DNA from: Guadua angustifolia
Lineage: Eukaryota; Streptophyta; Magnoliopsida; Poales; Poaceae
DNA: 64,000 nt
Assembly (NCBI GenBank): GCA_036346375.1
Contig: CM070511.1
Coordinates: 2,604,001 to 2,668,000, forward strand
Reading direction: 5' to 3'
Translations under genes and position numbers: made by a program
The notes under the pieces: generated by a model
Database searches by the model: none
What the model saw: the letters and a program-made list of their open reading frames with translations, nothing else
What the model was told of the DNA's origin: nothing
Shown here: in pieces, positions 1 through 11,099 of the stretch
Position numbering within the stretch: position 1 is the first letter of the stretch
How the letters are laid out: each line of letters opens with the position of its first letter

Positions 1-1976
1 GGCAGGTATTCCAAGCAATCATGGGAGCAACGTTGGTAGTGGGAGTGAACATGAGGACCGCCTTACGCCAAAAGAACGGCGTTGGGTCACTCATTTCAAG
101 AGGATGCACAATCAGCATGAGATGCAAACTCATGACACTCTTGATGCGATTCAGGCGCAATTGGCACCCCTCATCGAAGCTTCAAGCACGCTTAGCGCAC
201 TTCTTCAAGGTGCTACCCCCAACAATGGTGCCGCTGGTCATGCTTTGGGCCAACGCGGCGCTCCACCGGTTGTCCCTGCTCCTTCAAACGGGGTGGACCA
301 AGAGGAGAACAACTATGCCGCCGATACTGAGGACGACTACAGGGTAAATGTGAACAACGACCGACCTCATCGTCGACCAATAATAACAGTAAGGTATGGC
401 TAGAAATCAACATGATCAAAGGAAGAACGTGATGATTCTATGGCAAAATGAAATTTACTATGCTTCCTTTTGATGGTACTTATAATCCTCGATGCTTATC
501 TAGATTGGGAGTTGGCGGTAGATCAAAAATTTTCTTGCTATGACTTCTCCGAGCGTGAAGGGTTCACGCCGCCACTAGTGAATTTCATGGTTTTGCATCT
601 ATTTGGTGGAAAGAACTTTGTAGAGCCAACCGTGATGTACCTACAACTTGGGATGGGTTGAAGCGTGTCATGAGGACTAGATTTGTTCCTACATACTATG
701 CTCGTGACTTATTGAATAAAATGCGCCGCTTTAATCAAGGTGATAAAACGGTTGAGGAATATTATCGAATTGCAAATTGGCATGTTGCTACCGTGGGTTA
801 GAAGAGAGTGAAGATGCAAAATGGCTAGGTTCTTGGTTGGGCTTAACCGAGAAATACAGGATATACTTGATTATAAATAATACAATTCTATCACTCGTTT
901 GTACCATCTTGCTTTGAAAGCAGAAAGGGAAGTGCAGGGTCGACGATCGACAACGCAAGGTAATTTTAGAAGCTCTTCCACATCCAAGTCGGTCCAGATC
1001 CATACCAAGACATCATCTTCCATACCTGGACGTGCACCTACACCCGCTGTTCCAACTACTTCCACGCCAACACGCATTCCGGAGGCAAACAAGTCACTCA
1101 CACTTCAAGCAGCCGCCAAGAGTGCTTCCTCGATTGTTTCCACCGCAGAGAACGCAGGAAACACAATGTTTCAATGCAAAGGAATGGGGCACATGATGCG
1201 AGACTGCCCTAATCAACGTGCTCTAATAATCCGAGAAAATGGTGAGTACACTAGTACTAGTGACATTGATGAAAATGAATATGCTCTTGTTGCCACTAAC
1301 ACTGCAGAGCTAGAAGAAGAGATTATTACTTCTGCGGCATCCAAGAAATATCCGGCTCTTGTTGTCACCCGTGTGCTTAGCGCACAGCTTGCACGCAATG
1401 AACAAAATCAACGCCATACTATCTTTCGCACAAGGTGTGTGGTGAATGAGCGCTACTGCATGTCGTTGTTGATGGAGGTAGCCGCAACAATCTTGCTAGT
1501 GTAGACATGATCGAGAAGCTTGGCTTGCCCACAAATCCACTTCTCAACAAGATGAAATTGAATGTTTCAATTCCACCGTAAGGTTCAGTAACAAAACCGC
1601 TCGAGTAACTATCTCCATTGGTTCTTATCATGATAATGTTGTTTATGGCGTTGTACCCATGGATGCTTGCTCTCTTTTATTAGGTAGACCTTGGATTTAT
1701 GATATGGATGCTATACATCATGGTAGGACCAATGAGTATACTTTCTTGTATAAGGGAAAGAAAATTATTTTGAAACCCATGAGCCCTACAGAACTGAGAA
1801 ACATTGATGTTAAAAGAGCTCAAAGAGAAAAAGAAGAGAGTGGAATTCAAAGTGTAGCTAGTAAATCAACCCATTCAACTACACCAGTTGCTCAAAAACC
1901 TAATCTTAAGTTGAAGGGTAAAGTATTGTTGGCTACAAAAGTTCTCTCACAAGATAACATGCATGGATAGTATAGA
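1..1976 (+). pseudogene. gag-protease polyprotein relic (copy 1)
   Basis: By comparison with copy 2, position 1 is the third base of the gag ATG. Pieces in shifting frames encode the retrotransposon gag region (about 440-900), a serine/proline-rich linker (about 950-1,140), a CCHC-like knuckle (QCKGMGH...MRDCPNQ near 1,170-1,215, first Cys replaced or out of register) and a retropepsin-like region. The latter holds a DGG motif followed by NNLAS out of frame near 1,470-1,500 and the SLLLGRPWIYDMDA segment at 1,671-1,712. Several frameshifts and stops make it non-functional. The tail ending PLPLSVALSPVV runs towards the LTR. No pol domain follows. Confidence 0.8.
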
Positions 1977-2075
1977 ACCATTGCCATTATCTGTTGCTTT
2001 GTCTCCTGTTGTCACTAACTTTTTTCAGGAACATGAGAAGGAGTCGAGGATGACTCCAATTCAAGAAGGGGAGGA

Positions 2076-2942
2076 TGATGAGGACATCCCAACCAAGGAT
2101 ACAACCGCTGCCCCTTCTTCCTCTACGACCGCTATTTCGACTACCACGCCCGGAGGGCTTAATCTGGAAGTAAGGCCTTTCCACCCACCTTTGCTGGCCC
2201 AACACGTCAAGAATATCCACTGAGGACAACCCACGCGCCAAGGAAGGCCCAAGATCAAGCCCAATTTGTCGCCGAGTCCGGTTCGGCCATCCAGGAGCAG
2301 CAGTACTTCAAACGGACACCACGGCCACATCTGAACTCCGTTTTCGACGTTCGACCACTCTTTTGAAAGGTATCGAGATAACCTTTCCAATGGATCTAGT
2401 CCCAATGTCAAATTCCTCCTGGAGCGATGGGAAATCATAGAATAATCTCACAGGACAGAAATTCCGGGTGCTGCGCCACCTTTGTTTTGGGCCCAAGGCC
2501 CATGTACTCTTAGGGTTTCCCTCCTTAGCCGGCGACCTCTCCGGCTGTCAAGACACCCCTTGGGCCCCCTTGTGTGGGTACCCTTTATTTAGGTTTTCAC
2601 CCCGTTCTTCATCCCTTAGGTTTTGTTGTGTTTGGTAGACCCTGTGCATCCCTCCTCGTGTTTGCGCGTGTCGACTAGACCGTCCGAGCCGAGAGAACAG
2701 AACCTCAACTTTTTTCTTTGATTTCAATACTATCTTTTCGGATTGCTTCATACTTTGTTCTTGCGAGTTCTCGATTTCTTGCAGGAACTATTGATCGTTT
2801 GGATCGTGTACCTGTGTTGATTTGGCATGCGATTGTGAAGCTCCCGACCTGTTTGGTAGGACGCCCTAAATTCAGTGCCATCAACACCCCCAAATCGACG
2901 TATCACCATCTCACCGAAAGATCGGGATCGCCGTCCCCATCA
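2076..2942 (+). repeat. 3' LTR of gag-protease element copy 1
   Basis: The LTR starts TGATGAGGACATCC immediately after the polypurine tract and ends CCCCATCA, giving a 5 bp inverted terminus TGATG/CATCA. It is about 867 bp and is homologous to the LTRs at 46,809-47,720 and 51,005-51,865 on the other strand. A TTTATTTAGG segment near 2,583 is at the place where copy 2 has a TATA-like box. Confidence 0.85.
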
Positions 2943-4370
2943 TAACCGAAGAAGAAACTAGAAGGGAAGTAGACGCTAGTGTAACAGCTCACTTCAAAAA
3001 GACGCCACCACCTGATAAGGTTGTAATCGAAGCTACCAAAAGGGATTTTTTCATGAGCTTAGCGACGGTTAAACAGACAGGACGGGCAACTGAATCTCCT
3101 CAACTTAGCCAACGATTAGACTACGAGCGCATCTCTAGGAAGAAATCTAAAGGAGATGATGGTAAAGCAGCTGTTGCTGGAGACCAAATGGGTGCTAAAG
3201 GGCAGGAGCCCCCTCTAAGGTGGCCATTCGTTAACGGGGAAGCTTTGATGGATCCAAATGAGGAGCCTAGATTGACAACACAGTACGGTATCTACATCAA
3301 TGGTACCAGCAGTATGTCTAAGAGACAAAGAACGATGATTTCCCCGTCAGGTACAAAGATGTGGATTTTCACAACATGGACAGTGTTTTATGGGTAGAAC
3401 ACCAAGAAATATACCAGTTGTACCAACAAGACACCTTGGACATGTCTATATTAAGAATGCGGACTCTGTAAGTCTTTTGTATAATTCATGTTGTACATTC
3501 ACATACTTTTAAACTGAGGGTCTACCTTTTTTATGTAGAATGGAGGCAATGACACTTAGAGCGGACTTAAATGAAAGGGTAGGATTCCTCGACCTGGGTC
3601 TTGTCAACTGCAAACTTATTCTAGATCCAAGAATGATAAAAGATGTTGAGGCGTACATACTCAAGGCGCTGCTAAAGCTACAAAATAAGATCTATGTACT
3701 TTTACCCTACAACTTTCAGTACGTGCTTCCCTGCCTACTAGTCTCGCATATTTGATACGCAATACTATGTGATGACTAATTGGCTTCTGCAGCTTTCACT
3801 GGATCCTCCTCGTCATCATGTTAGACGAAAGCAACATCACTATCTTGGACTCAATAAGGAAACCGACAGACGATTACAAAGAATTAATAGAATTGCTAGA
3901 TAGGTAAACTCGGTCGTTGCATTATTACTTCAGTAATCTTCTATTCCATTGCACCTAATTAATTTTAATGACTACTCAAAACCATGCACAGGGTGTACGC
4001 AAAATACCGCAAGAAGAACCAGTAGTATTGTCCATTCATGAAGAAGTTCAGAATAAAAATCAATTTTCCATGCCTGAGACAAGGGAACAATTTATGTGGA
4101 TATTACGCAATGACACATATGCACACGTTCGTCACTGATAGTATGGACTACAATGGCGAGATGGTATATCATTACATGTTGACGCATATTTTTCTTTATA
4201 AAGACGATGACACTAATTAATGCTTCAATTTCTCCCATGACAGCGCGTGAAGCTAGGCACCAGCAGCCTGCTCGACAAAGAAATTGAAGCCCTTCGAGAG
4301 TAGTTAGCTGGGTTCATCGTTCGAGAAGTTATCAACTCGAAGGGCGAGTTTTACGAGCATTTGTAGCTTA
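2943..4370 (+). pseudogene. CACTA-associated Ulp1-like (C48) cysteine protease relic
   Basis: An open frame runs from the retroelement boundary (2,943) to about 3,397. Later exons carry hallmarks of the Ulp1/SENP-like C48 protease that many grass CACTA (En/Spm) elements encode: FHWILLVIMLDE with the catalytic His (about 3,799), an ILDS block with the Asp (about 3,845), and RQGNNLCGYYAMTHMH with Gln and nucleophile Cys (about 4,080-4,120). A C-terminal block LAGFIVREVINSKGEFYEH follows near 4,305-4,360. Introns (for example about 3,470-3,540 and 3,905-3,990) and in-frame stops occur, so it is a relic. The gene is cut on its left by the retroelement; the upstream part of the CACTA element is not in the window. 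Confidence 0.75.
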
Positions 4371-4541
4371 AGTGAGATGTCAACGATTGTGAATGAACAA
4401 TGTAATAATTAAATATTATGCTGCTTCAATGTATTTGAATTACGCTTTAGCGATGTTTCGTTAATATTGTGCATAACGATACCATACGTAATACATCTAC
4501 GCATAATATATATATGTATAATATATATGTTACAACATTAC

Positions 4542-4543
<2 letters not shown>

Positions 4544-4594
<51 letters not shown>
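4544..4594. repeat. (TA)n microsatellite
   Basis: An uninterrupted run of about 25 TA units lies just inside the CACTA subterminal region, preceded by imperfect TA-rich sequence from 4,507. Confidence 0.95.
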
Positions 4595-4596
<2 letters not shown>

Positions 4597-4609
4597 GTTT
4601 AAAAAACCC

Positions 4610-4755
4610 ATCATTGCCAGTTTTGGAGGAAAATAGGACAGAGAGTTATCACTGCCGGTTTACATCCGGTAGTGATAGTCATCGACTATCACTATCACTT
4701 AGGTAGTGCCGGGTCCACATCCGGCAGTGATGCCGATGTGAACCCGACAGTAAAC
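4610..4755. repeat. CACTA subterminal repeats
   Basis: Repeated, inverted short motifs of the type TCACTGCCGG / CCGG(T/C)AGTGA occur at 4,648, 4,665, 4,708 and 4,722. Arrays like these are typical of CACTA element ends, where the transposase binds. They lie downstream of the C48 protease relic, consistent with one CACTA element. No clean terminal CACTA and 3 bp duplication was found. Confidence 0.6.
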
Positions 4756-5344
4756 ACGTATTCTATAACGGTGAAGCCAGGTCAATAATGTCGAAAATCA
4801 CGATTTTCGTCGATATTTCAAACACCGTCTCCAAAGCCTCAATGGCCCAGCACGAATCTGGTCTTTGTGGGCTTTTCTAGAGGATGGGTTCAAAGGCAGA
4901 AGGTTTCCTAATTCACGCTGTCACGTAAAGGCTCCAGCGATCAACACCACATCTAGCACTGGGGAATTACAAGATGGATGATCTAATATCATCCAAGAAC
5001 CTTTCATGTAGTGCATGCATATTCTTTTGCTTGCTACCTTTAAGAGTACGCCGCACTCATGTCCAAAAGCATCCACACATGATTAGTAATGCATGCTATA
5101 ATGTCCTCCATGGATCAACATCGATCTCAAGTCCAAGCTACTTAATTTCCTGTTTCTTTTACATCAAAACTATGAACGACGTCCGGTGTGTGCACGTCAA
5201 TACTGACATTCACATTTGTTATTTTATGTTAAGCCTTGACTATGTGTATATACACGTAGGCTCATGAGTCATGGCGTATATAGCGTCGAAGAGGTCATAC
5301 ATTAATTATTAATTACCGAATCAAGACGAGTAGTGTGTTTGGCA
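4756..5344. other. no recognised gene
   Basis: Unique-looking intergenic sequence. A 97-codon open frame at 4,974-5,267 has no recognisable domain and no support beyond length. Confidence 0.4.
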
Positions 5345-5590
5345 CTGAGGTTCAAAATCTCATCAAGATTTCGAAAATCTCGGTTAAGATTTAGGATTTC
5401 GACGAGAGCTGAGATTCCAAATCTTAGCAGAACTAAAAAAAATAAAAAATTTCAAATTGCTATAGTGACTTTGACGAGATTTCATCTTTTTGGACCGGTT
5501 TTCATTTTTTGGGACCAATTTTCATGGTTTTTTACCGGGTTTATCACCAAAATTTTTATGGCGAATTTTAGTGCCTTTTCTAAGGAATAA
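5345..5590 (+). repeat. fragment of the GGTTCAAAATCTC dispersed repeat family
   Basis: It begins GAGGTTCAAAATCTCATC and is rich in GAGATTTCG-type words. It is similar to the starts of the repeats at 27,218, 57,286 and 60,742. The right half is missing. Confidence 0.55.
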
Positions 5591-5773
5591 ATGTGAAAAA
5601 TTCCAAGAATAATACATATACAAATTATGACATAAAAATAAAAAAAGAAGCAATTTAAAATATACCATTTTGATCAGCCATGTATATAATAATTAAAAGT
5701 AATCCAGTCATTTTTAATATCTTTTTAGTTTATATAAAAAATATATAACACATAAACTCAGAGGAGGGAGTAC
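5591..5773. repeat. Stowaway/mariner-like MITE fragment
   Basis: AT-rich sequence ending GAGGAGGGAGTA, the reverse of the TACTCCCTC terminus of Stowaway-type MITEs. A left-end counterpart occurs at 59,947. The left terminus is missing here. Confidence 0.45.
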
Positions 5774-5971
5774 TAATTACTAAATAGCTAGAACTGTCAT
5801 TTTATATTTTCACTGCCCTGATTTTCAGTTCAAGTGGTAAACAAATAATATGAACTTGATCATCACTCATCAGACATCACCATAGAAAATCCCATTATTC
5901 CAAAAAGTGTGCTTGTGCATCCAGCATCAACTGTCCCATGTCAGTGATGTCACTCATTCGGCCTCACCCAC

Positions 5972-7391
5972 TCTAAAGCACCAAAGCCACCTCGACCTGA
6001 CACTCACTAGCTCTCTCTAACCCTCTCACTCACTCACTGTCTCAAGCACTCCATGTAACATCACAAAATTTATCTTAAAATATTATTTTATTATTATTTA
6101 TGCATTTGTGATTTATATGAATTTATTGGATTTTTCTAGAATTTATATTAAATTAAGTGTATTGATCTTTTGTGAAAACTAATTATTTATAGATAAAATT
6201 AATAAAAATTGTGGCTAAAAATATTTTATTTGAGTTCCAAATGTCTCGAGATATTTTTGAGAATTTTATGATATTTTTATTGCCTTAAACAAATTATTTC
6301 ATTTTTGAGAATTATTTTAAATCAAAAGGCGATAATAATAGATTTGAACAGATTGCCAAGCCCATATACTGTGCATGCGCGCTCAAGATGTTTCTAGAAG
6401 CAACAACGCCACCGTTGAATGTCGATCTAGCGGTGGAGATTGATAATGAGATTAGAAACCCTAAGGAGTTGTGATCGTTGGATCGGATCTCGACATCGAG
6501 ATTGAATCATGTGAAACTGGACTTGATTAAATCGCAGCCGTTGGATGATTTTGAGCGGTTGGATTAGAACACGACGGAGATCGCCGCCACTCATCAAGAC
6601 GCTGCGGAGGGCTCATGGTCTTCATCTCGAGACAAGCGCGAGCAGGGCGCGTTGTCGACCATGGACTCACCTCCGATTCCGTGATGCTTGGTGGACTAAT
6701 AGCGCTATATAAAGGGAGCATTACGCGCTTAGAACCCTAATGATCGAAGCCCAAACATAATCGCTAGCAAGTACACACCGCTTTCGCCCGATTTCGCAAG
6801 ATCGCTGCGGCGCCATTGTAAGGAAAAGTCGCCATCGCTGCCGCTCATGGAGATCAAGCTTGGGACCAAGGCCGCCGCTTTGCCTCGCTGAAGAGCATCC
6901 CATGCACACATCAATCTCAGAGGAATGTCACCAGAGCGATCATTCATCGTGCCCCTAGAGTCGCCGCTATTCATCTCGCCACCGCCGCGATTTAGAGCAT
7001 CGTAAAGTATGGATAACGCCGAAGAATTGCGGTTACGCTTCAAGTTGTTACTTTGTCGATAATCGCCGACCCTTAGGGCCATGAGCTCCACCGGCCACAT
7101 GGACACATTGCGGAGATGACATGTGTGCCGACGTGGCGCTTAGATCAGCCGTAATCAATGTGGCACAAGCGTGACGAGTCGTGACACAGACCCACTCATC
7201 GAGAGTCGAATCAGATAGATAAGGTTCACTGTTGATCGATGAGATTCATGGACTAAGTCCATGAACCGAGGGATGCGTGTCGCAACTGTTAGCTCGGTCT
7301 GTGGTGACATCACGCTTATGCAATAAAGTGATTTTTCTATTTAAAATAATTTGGTGATTTATTTGTTTTTTCAATTTTTCTATTTTTGGAT
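5972..7391 (+). repeat. direct repeat 1: flank plus truncated 3.2-kb-family LTR
   Basis: It matches 12,532-13,986. Both copies start with the same 82 bp non-LTR flank (TCTAAAGCACC...) and enter an LTR at TGTAACATC (6,054 here). Homology ends at TTTTTGGAT. This copy lacks the rest of the LTR. It carries a TATA-like CTATATAAAGGG at about 6,704 and an AATAAA at about 7,322, as in the full LTR. Many small indels separate the two copies. Confidence 0.85.
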
Positions 7392-9480
7392 CCAAGTTGC
7401 TTCTTCCCCCTTCCTGCTCCCTTCCCATGGGAAAAAGCAAAGCACGGAAGGATTTGCTTGTTCCAAGGCGTCTGTCCGAAGGAAGCAGCCGATAGGAGAG
7501 AGGAACCCCGCGGGTCGCAAGCAGCGTTGTCCTTCACTGCGCCAAGTAGACAGAGCTGAACGAATCCCTCTCCGCGACGGAGGAAGCGGCGATAAGTACC
7601 TGCTCATGATTACTCCGGCGACGTTAAGTGTCTCGCCACTCCCACCGGAGCGGAGGTTGACGAGGTCCGGCTCGCGACTGGTTGAGGTAGTTCTCTGGAC
7701 CGCCGTGATACATGCGCCGATTTGGATTGCAAGTGGTAGGGATGGGGAAATGAACGGATGGGGGATTTGGTTCGAATCGACAAGATAACGCTGCCATATC
7801 ATACATTCCGCATTTTGATTTGGTAGAAAAGCATAGATCTGGGAGTAGAGGAACACTCGCAGAGGTATTTTAACCTTCTAGTGTGGATACCGCGATTTCA
7901 AAGAACCGTAGATATGGGCATATAGAATATGGGTTTCCAACATCGTAGCACTCAAGAACACTGAACCATTTTGAACAAATTAAGAACCGCTGGGCATATG
8001 GATTAGCTATAGAAGAGCACTTACGATTTAATGTGAAGAACACTCGGCATATAGATGAGCAATAGATCAAGAATTGACCGCAGTTATTTAACCCGCTCAT
8101 TCAACCGGTATTCGCTATGAAATGTTAATGTGCATACATATCTCCGAACCATCTTATTGATTTTGTAAGATCCAGAGTGCATGTTATATATGCTTCAAGT
8201 AAATTTGTTGTGACATTACTATACGACGCCTATGCTTCCATGTATTTGCAATATTTGCTCTACTAAGTAGTTGTCGGCAGCATTGTATGCCTGCTTTTGT
8301 CATGGCATTGTAATCGGGTCATTCCAACTATGAGATGGTGGAAGCATGGTTGTTGTGTGTTGTGGTCGCAATTTAACATGTACATTGAAGCATGGTGGTT
8401 CTGTGTTGTTGTGGCTTTTAGATGGAGGCACTAGTTACGCAAAGTCATCTCGCCGCAAGAGATGATAGAGAATAAGGCGAGGATCCTAAAAGGTCGGGAG
8501 GAAAATTTTTGTTGTTGCTGTGATGACATTGTTTGTTGTGTGTATGAATTCACTAGAACAAAAATGTTGGATGTGATATTAGCAGCTCACATCCCCGAGT
8601 CTCCGTCAGCCGATTATTGGCGCCTGACCTTGTGAAGAAATGGAAGGCGTAATCGATTATTGCGTAGCCTTGGCAGTAGTTTAGAGCTTTTTTTGCCAAG
8701 ATCTTCACAGCCTTTTTGCCATCACATGCCAATTTCGAGTACTGTGATTACTTGCCTAGTCTGTCAGAATTTGCCATTACTTGCCAATTCTCGAGTACTA
8801 CCATTACTTGCCAATTATGACATTTTTGGACAACTGAAGGTTTAAAAGAAATTGGCCGGACTTGACTATTGAGATTATTTGCCAATTCTAGCTTCGTGAA
8901 GGCAAGTAATGGTAGTACTCACATTACGTTTTTGCTCAAATTGATGCCGGTTACTTGTCATCCTTTCTTTTTCACGTAAGAGCAGGCGGACTCATCCATA
9001 CCTTGGAGTAATCGGGCACTTACTCATTTTTCCATTGTGATGAGATTGTTCTTGTCTTGCATTCCAATATGTGAAGTGTGTCCAATGCTTGAGTGGTCCT
9101 GAGAATCCTGTCTGTCCTTACTTCAATCCTCATTTTCAGGATGTGTTCTGCATCAATTTGCATGCAGCTCCAATACACACTTACAAATACAACTGATTAA
9201 TCTATTATAGCTAGCTATTGCCACATACAATTGTGTACTATAGCAAAGATTGGATTGTCAATTCGCTTACTGTAAGAGCTTTTCTTTTCTGACCACCGCC
9301 TTTGCTGCATCTTCACAGCACACTAACTAGTAAACACAGTAACTACTTGCAAACCTAGTAAGCATCGCTCGTTCGAATTGCCCTCCACAAATAGGTCACT
9401 TCTTTTCTTACTAATGTTATCACAAGATTTTGTTTTATGCAAGCATAATGTATACTTGACAAAGGGTAATGTAAGACCTA
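7392..9480. other. non-coding left part of the Harbinger-like segment
   Basis: No recognisable protein domain is encoded here. Overlapping open frames on both strands at 7,350-7,860 look like composition effects. The segment holds the small direct and inverted repeats around 8,700-8,920. Confidence 0.4.
8793..8920. repeat. perfect 20 bp inverted repeat (hairpin)
   Basis: GAGTACTACCATTACTTGCC at 8,793-8,812 is repeated as its exact reverse complement at 8,901-8,920, with an 88 bp loop. A related direct repeat of the same words begins at about 8,700. It could fold as a stem-loop in RNA or DNA; function is unknown. Confidence 0.8.
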
Positions 9481-9510
9481 TTTGGTTTGTAACCATAGCA
9501 GGAAGAAGTT

Positions 9511-10546
9511 ATGGATCCATTCTTCACGGAGTACATGCGGACGAGTCCGATCAGACATTTGGGGTTCGCCATCACTTCCGAGGTAAACATCATTGATGAC
9601 GGGCAGGTGTCCCCGCGGCCACCGATATCATGGAGCATGCACGCATCAGCCGATGGGTCGCGAGCAAGGCCGCTCGTTAGAAGAAGGGTAAGCAACCAAT
9701 GTCCAAGACAGACAGATAAAATGGATCGCCGACGGGATGAGGTCCTAGTCACCGCTTGGTTGAATATGAGCCAGACCCCATTGTGTGGCAAAGACCAATC
9801 AAGTGAAACCCATCGACTCGTGATTGCTGAATATTTCAAGACGATAACACGGCAGGCCCGTAACGCCCCACAAAGGCTATGGTTAACCACCGGGCGCTGA
9901 TCAATGAGTCGGTCCGCAAGTTCGGCTGGTATCCGAATCGATTGATGGGTTGAACCAGAGTGGTACCACCGAGCGTGACAGGGTAAGTGCTGCACCCAAT
10001 TCATTACTTTTTAGACTTTCGCAATACAATGTACTGATGCACTCTGTAACATGTTCTTCTAAATTGCATGGACAGATGGCCCATGCGGCGAGGATGTTCC
10101 AGGACGTTGAGGGAAAGGCCTTCGCATTTCAGCACAGTTGGGTGATTCTTGCCAATCACCCAAAGTGGGCTGCGCACATGGGCAACAAGAGGCAACGGAC
10201 AATGCGGATTCGGCCTCGGTGATGCACCGGGGTCGAACAACATTACGACTCAGCTCGACTTCGTTGGTTCATGTGACAAGTCCACAAGACCCGTAGGCCG
10301 GGATGCAGCCAAGGCGGCGAGGAAGAGGGCCAGTAGCACCAGTGCGTCATCAGTGGGTGTCTATAGTGAGCATTTCGAGAAGATCACCATTGCCAAAACC
10401 GACATGGTGGAAGTAAAGCGTCGACAAGTACAATTGATGGAGAAGGACCAGGACGAGAGGATTATGAACATTGATGTGAACAACATGACAGGTCCCCTCT
10501 GTGAGTATTATCAGAAGCGCCAGGAGGAGATATTGAGGCGGCTGTA
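9511..10546 (+). pseudogene. PIF/Harbinger ORF1-type protein (Myb/SANT-like, NAM-associated C-terminus)
   Basis: The N-terminal half holds a trihelix/SANT-like block (DEVLVTAWLNMSQTP...AEYFK) at about 9,735-9,840. The middle has MFQDVEGKAFAFQHSWVILANHPKW (about 10,096-10,170). The C-terminal end has GRDAAKAARKRA and then MTGPLCEYYQKRQEEILRRL, ending at a TAG at 10,544-10,546. These blocks match the plant protein type annotated with a No-apical-meristem-associated C-terminal domain, which serves as Harbinger ORF1. A plausible intron is 9,983-10,075 (GTAAGT...ACAG). Stops and frame changes around 9,898-9,950 show decay. Confidence 0.7.
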
Positions 10547-11095
10547 GACCGACCTTGCTGTGTGATTGCTTATCTATCGTTATCATTGTTGTTTCATGGA
10601 TGATGGTATTTTGTGCATGGACCTTTTGTTACGACTAGTTATGTTATGAGACTCTGTTTCATGAGATGTTGTTTGAACTTATGAGATGTTGTGTAATGAC
10701 ATGATGTGAACTTATGAGATGTCAGTTTTAATTTATGAGTCATTGCCTAAACTTATGAGATGCCATGTAAAAGTATGAGATGTTGTGTGTTATGGCATGA
10801 TTTATGGTCAAAGATAGCACGAAGCTTAATTCATTATTAAACCCGACATGAGTACAGACACACCGAGACGAGAGGGATCCCGACACTAATACATGACAAG
10901 TCGACATAAAAGGGTGCATTACACGATTAGGAACAAACAACTACATCGCATAAAAGGGTGCATAGTAGACGATGGTACTCATCGCCGTGTCGTGCTCAGA
11001 GGTGTTCGACAAGGTCGGACTGCAACCGATGGTGCGTCATGGCTCTCCGCTTTTGAGTCGCTTCGATGCAAGGTAAGACCGACTTCGCGGTGACG
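10547..11095. other. intergenic stretch with ATGAGATGT short repeats
   Basis: Between the two convergent Harbinger genes. From about 10,650 to 10,800 the words TTATGAGATGT or close variants recur roughly every 30-45 bp. No gene is recognised. Confidence 0.5.
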
Positions 11096-11099
11096 CCTT

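Larger units (their letters stand above)
1..2942 (+). mobile_element. gag-protease LTR retroelement, copy 1 (5' end outside window)
   Basis: The sequence matches, in opposite orientation, the element at 46,809-51,865. It starts at the last base of the gag start codon, runs through gag and an aspartic protease region, and then reaches a purine-rich tract (AAGAAGGGGAGGA, about 2,063-2,075) directly followed by a 3' LTR. No reverse transcriptase, RNase H or integrase lies between the protease part and the polypurine tract, exactly as in copy 2. The 5' LTR and leader lie outside the window. The element is flanked on the right by a CACTA protein-coding relic, so it inserted into a DNA transposon. 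Ty3/gypsy affinity is inferred from the gag and zinc knuckle type. It is decayed by frameshifts. Confidence 0.85.

Noticed and set aside
7350..7860. Overlapping 145- and 158-codon frames on opposite strands
   Set aside because: No recognisable domain; mutual shadows in a transposon-derived segment.
9435..10004. 189-codon minus-strand frame
   Set aside because: Antisense to the Harbinger ORF1-type relic, whose domain words are on the plus strand.
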